Source: Faecalibacterium sp.
GTDB lineage: Bacteria > Bacillota > Clostridia > Oscillospirales > Ruminococcaceae
Assembly: GCA_017483235.1 (NCBI GenBank)
Contig: JAFULE010000079.1
Span: 1 to 5,199 of the forward strand
DNA length: 5,199 bases
Direction: 5' to 3'
In this document: positions 1-5,199 of the stretch, piece after piece
How the letters are laid out: every line of letters starts with the position of its first letter
Position numbering within the stretch: the first letter of the stretch is position 1
Program-made: the position numbers and the translations under genes
Notes under the pieces: model-generated
The model's input: the letters and a program-made list of their open reading frames with translations, nothing else
Told to the model about the DNA's origin: nothing
Databases searched by the model: none

Positions 1-946
1 CGATCTCGATGAACTGAGCGTAAACCTCAGGCATCTGGTTCTCCAGCTCGCTGATGGGGGAGGGAGTGCGGATACCGGCCACGACGTCTTCGCCCTGGGC
101 GTTGATCAGGTACTCGCCCATCAGCTTCTTGGCGCCGGTGGCGGGGTCACGGGTGAAGGCAACGCCGGTACCGGAGTTCATGCCGGAGTTACCGAAGGCC
201 ATCTGCTGCACGTTAACAGCGGTGCCCCACTCGTAGGGGATCTCGTTCATCTTACGATAAACGTTGGCACGGGGGTTGTCCCAGCTGCGGAACACGGCCT
301 TGACAGCGCCGATCAGCTGCTCCTTGGGATCCTGGGGGAACTCGCTGCCCTGCTTTTCCAGGTAGATGGCCTTGAACTGGGCCACCAGCTCCTTCAGGTC
401 CTCAGCGGTCATCTCAACGTCCAGCTTAATGCCCTTGGCATCCTTCAGCTCGTCGATCTTCTCTTCGAAGAAGCTCTTGCCCAGCTCCATAACAACGTCA
501 GAATACATCTGAATGAAGCGGCGGTAGCAGTCGTAAGCGAAACGGGGGTTGTTGGTCTTCTTGGCCAGGCCCTCAACAGCCTCGTCGTTCAGGCCCAGGT
601 TCAGGATGGTGTCCATCATGCCGGGCATGGACATACGGGCGCCGGAACGAACGGAAACCAGCAGGGGGTTCTCGGTGGCGCCGTACTTCTTGCCGGTGAT
701 CTCTTCCAGACCCTTCACGTGCTCGAAGATGTCAGCCTCGATCTCGGCGTTGATCTGACGGCCGTCGTTGTAGTACTGGGTGCAGGCCTCGGTGCTGATG
801 GTGAAGCCCTGAGGAACAGGCATGCCGGCAGCGGTCATCTCGGCCAGACCGGCGCCCTTGCCGCCCAGAATGTTCTTCATCGTGACCTTGTCGCCCGCAA
901 AAGCGTCATTGCCCTCGCTGAAGTAGTACAGGTACTTTTTGCTCAT
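1..946 (-). CDS. ppdK: Pyruvate, phosphate dikinase, N-terminal part (partial)
   Basis: Cytoplasmic PPDK interconverts pyruvate + ATP + phosphate and PEP + AMP + pyrophosphate through a phosphohistidine carrier. The 315 visible residues cover most of the N-terminal nucleotide-binding domain. I read the glycine-rich LLGGKG-like loop as ILGGKGAGLAEM (residues 26-37), then PVPQGFTIST (43-52), SVRSGARMSMPGMMDTILN (98-116), FRSWDNPRA (219-227), GTGVAFTRDPATG (259-271) and GEYLINAQGEDVVAGIRTP (277-295). Arg100 matches the ATP-site Arg92 of Clostridium symbiosum PPDK. The family is about 870-880 residues, so the rest of the ATP site, the phosphohistidine domain and the PEP/pyruvate barrel lie beyond the left edge. 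The start ATG is at 946-944, with GGAGG at 955-959 eight bases upstream. Relative to the C. symbiosum protein as I remember it, about seven extra residues lie between EGN and the KN before the glycine loop. Codons are strongly biased to C/G endings, as in highly expressed genes. It is transcribed divergently from the other genes. Confidence 0.97.
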   Translation of the reverse strand, partial: MSKKYLYYFSEGNDAFAGDKVTMKNILGGKGAGLAEMTAAGMPVPQGFTISTEACTQYYNDGRQINAEIEADIFEHVKGLEEITGKKYGATENPLLVSVRSGARMSMPGMMDTILNLGLNDEAVEGLAKKTNNPRFAYDCYRRFIQMYSDVVMELGKSFFEEKIDELKDAKGIKLDVEMTAEDLKELVAQFKAIYLEKQGSEFPQDPKEQLIGAVKAVFRSWDNPRANVYRKMNEIPYEWGTAVNVQQMAFGNSGMNSGTGVAFTRDPATGAKKLMGEYLINAQGEDVVAGIRTPSPISELENQMPEVYAQFIEI

Positions 947-975
947 TACATTTACCTCCAAATTATTTTTTATTT

Positions 976-1016
976 GGCTTTTACACCGCGCCTTACCGCC
1001 TGCTTCCTGTAAAGCC
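976..1016 (-). other. Inverted repeat in the ppdK leader just before the RBS
   Basis: GGCTTTTACA (976-985) and TGTAAAGCC (1008-1016) form a nine-pair stem with one bulged base around a 22-base loop rich in G and C. It lies 16 bases upstream (in the ppdK direction) of the GGAGG at 955-959. No U-tract follows in either direction, so it is not an intrinsic terminator. It could influence translation or RNA stability. It does not resemble any riboswitch class I know. Confidence 0.35.
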
Positions 1017-1055
1017 GACGGGGGCATTGCGGCGTATAATGCGCGCAGAGAAATT

Positions 1056-1094
1056 GCATTTTACCATATTTTAAATCAAATATGCTTTTAATGC
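1056..1094 (-). other. Potential hairpin at the 5' end of the ppdK leader RNA
   Basis: An imperfect palindrome sits just inside the predicted ppdK start site. GCATT (1056-1060) pairs with AATGC (1090-1094), and CATATTT (1065-1071) pairs with AAATATG (1078-1084). A small internal loop separates the two stems and the apical loop is six bases. If the start is near 1094, the RNA would begin almost directly with this stem. 5'-terminal hairpins are known to protect bacterial mRNAs from decay; that role here is inferred. The stem is AU-rich and so only moderately stable. Confidence 0.4.
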
Positions 1095-1100
1095 CATAAT

Positions 1101-1109
1101 ATTATACCA
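1101..1109 (-). promoter_or_regulatory. Extended -10 promoter for ppdK
   Basis: On the minus strand this reads TGGTATAAT: a perfect TATAAT box (1106-1101) preceded by the TGn extension. The -35 position 17 bp upstream reads TGGCTT, a poor match, which is acceptable for an extended -10 promoter. Transcription would start near 1094-1095 and leave a leader of about 148 nt before the ppdK ATG. A second, weaker extended -10 (TGGTAAAAT, 1066-1058, minus strand) lies downstream. This is prediction from motif only. Confidence 0.6.
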
Positions 1110-1297
1110 AAACCTGCGCAGGAAAGCCATAAATAACGCTAAATTTTTCCTTGTCGCAATCATAGAATAATTTGTGAAAAAAGCCTGCCTTTTTGGCCAT
1201 TTCCCTTGAAAACCGCAGAATTTTGGGTTAAGCTAAAATGGGCGGGAATTCGAGCGGATTTTTTGTTAAACTGGTCCTGTATGGGGCCGCCGCCCGC

Positions 1298-1304
1298 AAA
1301 GGAG
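1298..1304 (+). promoter_or_regulatory. RBS that fixes the start of the glmU-like gene
   Basis: AAAGGAG lies ten bases before the ATG at 1315. An in-frame GTG at 1306 would extend the protein by three residues, but it is only one base from the Shine-Dalgarno, too close for initiation. The ATG at 1315 is therefore the start. Confidence 0.85.
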
Positions 1305-1314
1305 CGTGGAATTT

Positions 1315-2067
1315 ATGAAATATACCGAACAACAGCTGGCCGAAGCTGCCGCAAAGCTGAACGCTGCCGAGGCAGCCGCCCGGGCCGTTGTGCTGGGGCA
1401 TATTGCCGCCGGCGTCAACATTGCCAGCAGCAATGTTTATATCGAAGAAACCGTACAGATCGCACCCGGCGCCACCATTCTGCCCGGCTGTGTGCTGCGG
1501 GGCAATACCGTCATCGGCGCGGGCTGCGTCATCGGCCCCAACAGCCTGATCGAAGACAGCACCATTGGCGCAAACAGCACCATCAATGCCAGTCAGATCT
1601 ACGGCAGCAAAATCGGCGAAAAGAACGCCATTGGCCCCTTTACCCATGTGCGTGTCAACACCGTTACCGACTACGGCGTGCATCTGGGCGCCTATGTGGA
1701 AACCAAGAATTCGAATCTTGCCCGCGGCAACACGGTCAGCCATCTGACCTACATCGGCGACAGTGATGTGGGCAAGTACTGCAACTTTGGCTGCGGCACC
1801 GTCACCAGCAACTACGACGGCGTGGCCAAATACCGCACCACCATCGGCGATTACTGCTTCATCGGCTGCAACACCAACCTGATCGCCCCGGTCACGGTGG
1901 GCGACGGCGCTTACACTGCCGCGGGCAGTACCATCACCAAGGATGTGCCCCCCGCCGCATTGGGCATTGCCCGCGAGCGCCAGACCAATCTGGAGGGCTG
2001 GGCCGAGCCGAAAATGGCCGCCTTTATTGCCAAAAAGCAGAAGCTGGAGACCGAAAGCGGCAAGTAA
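1315..2067 (+). CDS. glmU: GlmU-type glucosamine-1-phosphate N-acetyltransferase domain, stand-alone
   Basis: A 250-residue protein matching only the C-terminal half of bifunctional GlmU. This half acetylates glucosamine-1-phosphate with acetyl-CoA to GlcNAc-1-phosphate, the cytoplasmic step before UDP-GlcNAc. Residues 4-29 form the GlmU linker helix. Residues about 40-212 are left-handed beta-helix hexapeptide repeats (for example VIGAGCVIG, TIGANSTI, KIGEKNAIG). The E. coli active-site residues are present at a constant offset of 220: Arg113, Lys131, His143 (catalytic His363), Tyr146, Asn157, Asn166-Tyr167 and Lys172; Ala203 and Arg220 also fit. Two acetyl-CoA contacts differ: Cys160 for Ala380 and Cys185 for Ser405. 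The N-terminal nucleotidyltransferase of about 227 residues, with its GxGTRM-type motif, is absent, and the sequence before the start is noncoding. The UTP-dependent step would need another protein. DapH-like or other hexapeptide transferases are less likely given the SNYDG and HLTYIGD motifs. It is first in the rightward cluster. Confidence 0.9.
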   Translation: MKYTEQQLAEAAAKLNAAEAAARAVVLGHIAAGVNIASSNVYIEETVQIAPGATILPGCVLRGNTVIGAGCVIGPNSLIEDSTIGANSTINASQIYGSKIGEKNAIGPFTHVRVNTVTDYGVHLGAYVETKNSNLARGNTVSHLTYIGDSDVGKYCNFGCGTVTSNYDGVAKYRTTIGDYCFIGCNTNLIAPVTVGDGAYTAAGSTITKDVPPAALGIARERQTNLEGWAEPKMAAFIAKKQKLETESGK

Positions 2068-2099
2068 GCCGCCCCGGCACCGTGCTGCCAACCGTACCT

Positions 2100-2138
2100 G
2101 CCGCAAGGGGCTGCCCCCGGCGGCGGGCGCGGCTTTTT
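2100..2138 (+). terminator. Possible intrinsic terminator after the glmU-like gene
   Basis: GCCGC (2100-2104) can pair with GCGGC at 2120-2124, with GGGG (2107-2110) pairing CCCC (2114-2117) inside. Alternatively GCCGC pairs with a second GCGGC at 2129-2133, which directly abuts TTTTT (2134-2138). The latter has the shape of a GC-rich stem plus short U-tract, 32 bases after the stop codon. The U-tract is only five long and can also pair downstream, so termination may be partial. Confidence 0.45.
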
Positions 2139-2159
2139 GCGCTTATCAAGGCGCAAAAA
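2134..2159. repeat. Inverted repeat upstream of pth
   Basis: TTTTTGCGC (2134-2142) is the exact reverse complement of GCGCAAAAA (2151-2159). With a T-G and a T-A pair inside, it closes on a four-base loop, ATCA. The T's precede and the A's follow the stem on both strands, so it is not itself a canonical terminator. Its 5' arm is the T-tract of the preceding hairpin, so the two structures compete. It ends 58 bases before the pth start. Confidence 0.6.
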
Positions 2160-2217
2160 CGTGATACAGCTCGTATAAGTGCAAAATAAAATTACCAAAA
2201 GGAATTGAAAAGCGACC

Positions 2218-2793
2218 ATGAACAACGATATCTGGCTGATTGCCGGGCTGGGCAACCCCGAGCCCAAATACGACGGAACCCGCCACAACGCCGGCTTTGC
2301 CGCACTGGACGCGCTGGCAGCGGACTGGGGCATCAGCGTGAACAAAAGCAAATTTCAGGGCCTGTGGGGGCAGGGGGATGTGGGCAGCCACCGGGTGGTG
2401 CTGCTCAAACCCCTTACTTATATGAATCTTTCGGGCAACAGCATTGCCCCGCTGGCAAACTTTTTCAAAATTCCGTCCAATCACGTCATCGTGCTGTGCG
2501 ACGATGTCACCCAGGCCCCGGGCAAGCTGCGCATCCGGCCTTCGGGCTCGGCCGGCGGCCACAACGGGCTGAAAAGCATCATTGCAAGCCTGGGCGGCGA
2601 TCAGTTCCCCCGCATTCGCATCGGTGTGGGCACCAAGCCCAACCCCGAATACGATCTGGCCGACTGGGTGCTGGGCAAGCTGCCCGCCGCCGACAAAACC
2701 GCGCAGGAAGACCGCTTTAAGGATATTGCCGCTGCAGCCAAGCTGATCATGGACGGCAAGCTGGGCGAAGCGCAGAATAAATATAACCATTGA
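2218..2793 (+). CDS. pth: Peptidyl-tRNA hydrolase
   Basis: Cytoplasmic Pth cleaves the ester bond of peptidyl-tRNAs released early from ribosomes, returning tRNA for reuse. It is usually essential. The 191-residue length is normal for the bacterial family. Diagnostic motifs are intact: GLGNPEPKYDGTRHNAG (residues 10-26), KPLTYMNLSG (64-73) and DDVTQAPGKLRIR then GSAGGHNGLKSI (95-121). Asn13, His23, Asn70, Asp96 and Asn116 match E. coli Asn10, catalytic His20, Asn68, Asp93 and Asn114. The ATG at 2218 is preceded by AAAAGGAA (2197-2204), a usable ribosome site at a slightly long spacing of 13 bases, and the protein begins right at the first beta strand (DIWLIAGLGNP). It is the second gene of the rightward cluster, 150 bp after the glmU-like gene. 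No convincing private promoter was seen; TATAAG at 2174 and TAAAAT at 2187 lack matching -35 boxes. The GNAT gene follows after 16 bp, suggesting cotranscription. Confidence 0.97.
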   Translation: MNNDIWLIAGLGNPEPKYDGTRHNAGFAALDALAADWGISVNKSKFQGLWGQGDVGSHRVVLLKPLTYMNLSGNSIAPLANFFKIPSNHVIVLCDDVTQAPGKLRIRPSGSAGGHNGLKSIIASLGGDQFPRIRIGVGTKPNPEYDLADWVLGKLPAADKTAQEDRFKDIAAAAKLIMDGKLGEAQNKYNH

Positions 2794-2809
2794 ACCGATT
2801 CAAAGGCTT

Positions 2810-3379
2810 ATGAAATCTGCTTCTTTTCAAAATCTGCATACCCCGCGGCTTGCCCTGCGGCAATTACGGGCGGAGGATGCGCCGCTGTACTACAGCCGTC
2901 TGTTCGGTGACGCAAGAGTTGCCCGTGGAATGCTGTGGACACCGCACCCTGACCCGGCGGCAAGTGCCGAGCGGCTGCAGGCGATTCTGGCTCGATATGC
3001 CGCTCCGGATTTTTACCGCTGGGGTATTGCTCTGGCTCAAACCGATGAACTGATCGGGATCATCTCGTTGGAGAGGCTCGATCTGCACCGCAACTGCTGC
3101 AGTTTTGCCTACATGCTTGGCGTTGATTTTTGGGGCTTCGGTTATGCAGCCGAGGCGCTGCGTGCTGTTCTTTGCTTTGCATTTGATGTCCTGCAGCTTG
3201 ACGAGGTGGCGGCCGACCATTTTGCCGATAACCCGGCTTCGGGCCGTGCGATGCAAAAAGCCGGGATGCAGTGCTGCGGCACCGTTTTGAAAAAGTATGA
3301 AAAAGACGGTGTGTGGCACGATGCTGTGTGCTACCGTATCACACGGCAGCAGTTTGCAGCAGCAATGATTCCGCAATGA
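2810..3379 (+). CDS. GNAT-family N-acetyltransferase (RimJ/RimL-like)
   Basis: A 189-residue GNAT (Acetyltransf_3 type), expected to transfer acetyl from acetyl-CoA to an amine. The substrate cannot be told; relatives acetylate ribosomal protein N-termini, antibiotics or small amines. The family pattern runs from TPRLALRQLRAEDA (residues 11-24), through WTPHPDP (43-49) and ELIGIISL (80-87), to the acetyl-CoA loop WGFGYAAEALRAVLCFAF (108-125), then DNPASGRAMQKAGM (140-153) and a C-terminal strand DAVCYRI. The usual WGKGYATEAL and EIGYML appear here as WGFGYAAEAL and FAYMLG. The start must lie at or before residue 11, and the ATG at 2810 fits, but its AAAGG (2802-2806) is only three bases away, so initiation may be weak or coupled to pth, whose stop is 16 bp upstream. 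It uses more T-ending codons (GCT, CGT, TTT, GAT) than its neighbours, hinting at a different history. It lies where B. subtilis carries fin, but it is unrelated to that small protein. Confidence 0.88.
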   Translation: MKSASFQNLHTPRLALRQLRAEDAPLYYSRLFGDARVARGMLWTPHPDPAASAERLQAILARYAAPDFYRWGIALAQTDELIGIISLERLDLHRNCCSFAYMLGVDFWGFGYAAEALRAVLCFAFDVLQLDEVAADHFADNPASGRAMQKAGMQCCGTVLKKYEKDGVWHDAVCYRITRQQFAAAMIPQ

Positions 3380-3390
3380 AAAAGTTTTTG

Positions 3391-3410
3391 GTTCTTTTTT
3401 CAAAAAGAAC
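3391..3410. repeat. A/T-rich inverted repeat between the GNAT gene and mfd
   Basis: GTTCTTTTT (3391-3399) is the reverse complement of AAAAAGAAC (3402-3410), separated by two bases. A second short A/T palindrome, AAAAA-G-TTTTT (3379-3389), lies directly before it and overlaps the last base of the GNAT stop codon. No T-tract follows the main stem, and it is almost purely A-T apart from two G-C pairs, so termination would be weak. It could be a degenerate terminator or a copy of a dispersed intergenic repeat. Confidence 0.5.
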
Positions 3411-3440
3411 ATCTGTCGAATCTTCCAGAAAGGAGCCCTC

Positions 3441-5199
3441 ATGTACGACACCCTGCTGCAGCGCACCCCGGAATACGCCAAGATCAAGGCGTCGCTGGCC
3501 ACACCCGGCCCGGCGGCGCTGTTTGGCGTGCCTGCGGCAGGGCGGGCACTGTGGTATGCCGCCCTTGTAAAGGATCTGAACCGCCCGCTGTGTGTGATCA
3601 CCGCCGGTGAGGCCGAGGCCACCCGCTTTGCCGACGACCTTACCGCGCTGGGGGTGGCGGCTGCGGTATTCCCCCCGCGGGACTTCGTGCTGCGCCCCAT
3701 CGAGGGTGCCGGCCGGGAATACGAATACCGCCGTCTGTCGGTGTTGGGCGGCCTTGTGGGTGGGCGGCTGCGCGCTGTGTGCGTGCCCGCCGAAGCGCTG
3801 CTGCAGTACACGGTGCCCAAAGCGGAGTTCTGCACCAACACCCTGACCTTAAAGCCCGGCATGGACTACAGCCGCGACGGGCTGGTGCAGCGGCTGTACG
3901 CCGCCGGCTATGTGCGCCGTGCGCAGGTGGAAGGCCCGGGCCAGTTCAGCGTGCGCGGCGATATTGTGGACCTGTACGCCCCCGACATGAACCAGCCGGT
4001 GCGTGTGGAATACTGGGGCGACGAGATCGATACCATCCACCGGTTCGACCTGATCACCCAGCGCCGCGAGGACGCGGTGGAAAAGGTATACTTGTCGCCC
4101 GCCCGCGAGGTGCTGTTCGGCGATACCGCCCAGACCGCCGATGCTCTGCGCGCCGCACTGGCCAGAACCAAGGGCAAAAGGAAAGTTGCCATGGAAACCG
4201 CCATGGCCCCCGATCTGGCCGCGCTGGATGCCGGCCTGATGCCCGAAAATATGGATAAATATCTGGGGGTGCGCTACCCCCAGCCCGCCACCCTGCTGGA
4301 TTATTTCGAAAATCCTATCATTGTGCTGGAAGAACCGTGGGCGGTGCGCGAAGCTCAGAAGGCCACCGAATACCGCCGCGGCGAAGAGCTGACCGGCTTG
4401 CTGGAAGAAGGGGTGCTGTGCCCCGGGCTGGATGTGTTCTACCAGACCGAGGCCGACCTTTTGCAGGCGGTGCACAAATATCCTGCACTGGTGTGCGAAA
4501 ACTTTCTGCGCAGTTTGCCCGATCTGAAGCTGACTGAATTGGTGGATACCCCCGCCCATGCCCTGCCCGCATGGGCCGGCGACATTGCGGGCCTTGTGGA
4601 AGAGCTGGACCCGCTGATCCAGCGCAAATACGCGGTCACTGTGCTGTGCGGTACCCCCAAGGGTGCCGCCGCCCTGACCCGCGACCTTGCCGCCCGGGGC
4701 TATGCGGTCAGCATGAGCCGGGACGTGCTGCCCGGCTCCGGCATTGTGCAGGTGCTGCCGGGCCGGCTTTCGGCCGGGTGCGACCTGCCCTTTGCCCGGT
4801 ATGCCCTCATCACCAGCCGCCGCCATGGGCTGGACGGCGACACTGCCGGCAAGCCCGCCCGCAAAAAGAACAAAAACGCTCTGTCCAGCCTGACCGACGT
4901 CAAGCCCGGCGACTATGTGGTGCACCAGAACCACGGCATCGGCGTGTATGCAGGCATCCAGCGGCTGGAGCTGCAGGGCGCCACCAAGGACTACCTGAAA
5001 ATCCAGTATTCCGGTGCCGATGTGCTGTATGTGCCGGTCACCCAGCTGGATCTGCTCAGCCGCTACACCGCCCCCGGCGATGAAGAAAAGGTCAAGCTGG
5101 CCAAGCTGGGCGGCGCCGAATGGCAGAAGACCCGCGCTCGGGTAAAAAAAGCCACCGAGGAGATGGCGCAGGAGCTGATCGAGCTGTACGCCCGCCGCC
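3441..5199 (+). CDS. mfd: Transcription-repair coupling factor Mfd, N-terminal half (partial)
   Basis: Mfd binds RNA polymerase stalled at DNA lesions, pushes it off with an ATP-driven translocase, and recruits UvrA for nucleotide excision repair. The frame is open from 3441 to the right edge: 586 residues of the usual 1150-1180. Residues 1 to about 330 are the UvrB-like module (D1a-D2-D1b). As expected for Mfd, its early region (PAALFGVPAAGRALW) has no working Walker A motif. The D1b signature is FSVRGDIVDLY (169-179) followed by GDEIDTIHRFD (193-203). A divergent D3/linker leads to a basic stretch RKKNKN (474-479). The CarD-like RNA polymerase-interacting domain follows (about 484-555), with KPGDYVVHQNHGIGVYAG, DYLKIQYSGADVLYVPV, then KLGGAEWQKTRARVKK. 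The window ends before the RecG-like translocase, so its ATPase motifs cannot be checked. AAAGGAG (3429-3435) lies five bases before the ATG. It follows the GNAT gene by 61 bp. Pth next to mfd is a conserved Firmicute arrangement. Confidence 0.97.
   Translation, partial: MYDTLLQRTPEYAKIKASLATPGPAALFGVPAAGRALWYAALVKDLNRPLCVITAGEAEATRFADDLTALGVAAAVFPPRDFVLRPIEGAGREYEYRRLSVLGGLVGGRLRAVCVPAEALLQYTVPKAEFCTNTLTLKPGMDYSRDGLVQRLYAAGYVRRAQVEGPGQFSVRGDIVDLYAPDMNQPVRVEYWGDEIDTIHRFDLITQRREDAVEKVYLSPAREVLFGDTAQTADALRAALARTKGKRKVAMETAMAPDLAALDAGLMPENMDKYLGVRYPQPATLLDYFENPIIVLEEPWAVREAQKATEYRRGEELTGLLEEGVLCPGLDVFYQTEADLLQAVHKYPALVCENFLRSLPDLKLTELVDTPAHALPAWAGDIAGLVEELDPLIQRKYAVTVLCGTPKGAAALTRDLAARGYAVSMSRDVLPGSGIVQVLPGRLSAGCDLPFARYALITSRRHGLDGDTAGKPARKKNKNALSSLTDVKPGDYVVHQNHGIGVYAGIQRLELQGATKDYLKIQYSGADVLYVPVTQLDLLSRYTAPGDEEKVKLAKLGGAEWQKTRARVKKATEEMAQELIELYARR

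Larger units (their letters stand above)
947..1314. other. Divergent intergenic region, no gene
   Basis: This is 368 bp between the divergent starts of ppdK and the glmU-like gene. It is much richer in A and T than the flanking genes, and I see no conserved protein or RNA gene in it. It holds the ppdK promoter and leader hairpins listed separately, the palindrome CCTGCGCAGG (1113-1122), and a weak A/T stem (1178-1194). For the rightward genes the best promoter guess is TTGGCC (1193-1198) with CAGAAT (1216-1221) at 17-bp spacing, each 4/6, which I do not consider convincing. There is no remnant of a GlmU uridylyltransferase domain upstream of 1315. Confidence 0.7.

Noticed and set aside
719..1012. 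Plus-strand open frame of 97 codons opposite the ppdK start and leader
   Set aside because: It is antisense to the PPDK N-terminus, whose motifs are complete, and it has no convincing ribosome site.
1035..1040. Perfect TATAAT on the plus strand
   Set aside because: No -35-like hexamer at 16-18 bp (AAGCCG at 17 bp) and it lies inside the predicted ppdK leader, 275 bp before the next plus-strand gene, so probably chance.
1306..1314. GTG at 1306 as the start of the glmU-like gene
   Set aside because: It is one base from the AAAGGAG, too close; the ATG at 1315 has normal spacing.
1206..1766. Plus-strand open frame starting at 1206, overlapping the glmU-like gene in another frame
   Set aside because: Arg/His/Gln-rich out-of-frame translation of the hexapeptide repeats; the part before 1315 is AT-rich intergenic sequence with no domain.
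1228..2106. Long minus-strand open frame (292 codons) opposite the glmU-like gene
   Set aside because: It is antisense to a gene with complete active-site motifs; the A/G/V-rich, low-complexity product with no recognisable motif is what GC-biased codons produce on the opposite strand.
2146..2790. Minus-strand open frame of 214 codons opposite pth
   Set aside because: It is fully antisense to a canonical Pth and has no motif or plausible ribosome site.
3849..4934. Long minus-strand open frame (361 codons) opposite mfd
   Set aside because: The plus-strand frame encodes unmistakable Mfd without interruption; the antisense product is a G/H/Q-rich shadow with no domain.

Overview
The window looks like ordinary core chromosome from a gut Firmicute (Clostridia), probably of the Faecalibacterium / Oscillospiraceae kind. 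That placement is an inference. It rests on the GC-rich, C/G-ending codon use, strong AAAGGAG-type ribosome binding sites, a close match to remembered clostridial pyruvate phosphate dikinase, and the gene order glmU-like / pth / mfd, which echoes the glmU-prs-ctc-pth-fin-mfd cluster of Bacillus subtilis. No mobile element, CRISPR array, rRNA or tRNA gene was seen.

Layout. Positions 1-946 (minus strand) hold the first 315 codons of ppdK, running off the left edge. Positions 947-1314 are an AT-rich divergent intergenic region. It carries a good extended -10 promoter for ppdK and a leader of about 150 nt with two potential hairpins; no convincing promoter was found for the rightward genes. Rightward there are four genes: a stand-alone GlmU-type acetyltransferase domain (1315-2067), peptidyl-tRNA hydrolase pth (2218-2793), a GNAT N-acetyltransferase (2810-3379), and the first 586 codons of mfd (3441 to the right edge). 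The mfd reading frame has no stop before the edge.

How the genes work together. PpdK interconverts pyruvate and PEP in central carbon metabolism. The GlmU-like protein should make GlcNAc-1-phosphate for cell-wall precursors. Pth recycles peptidyl-tRNA that drops off ribosomes. Mfd removes stalled RNA polymerase and recruits UvrA to damaged template strands. The rightward genes are a housekeeping cluster grouped by conserved order rather than one pathway. The GNAT is the odd member: it sits where B. subtilis has fin, and its codon use differs from its neighbours.

No undescribed system is evident. The points most worth a second look are the GlmU protein lacking its uridylyltransferase half while keeping all the acetyltransferase active-site residues, the structured ppdK leader, and two hairpins upstream of pth that compete for one T-tract.
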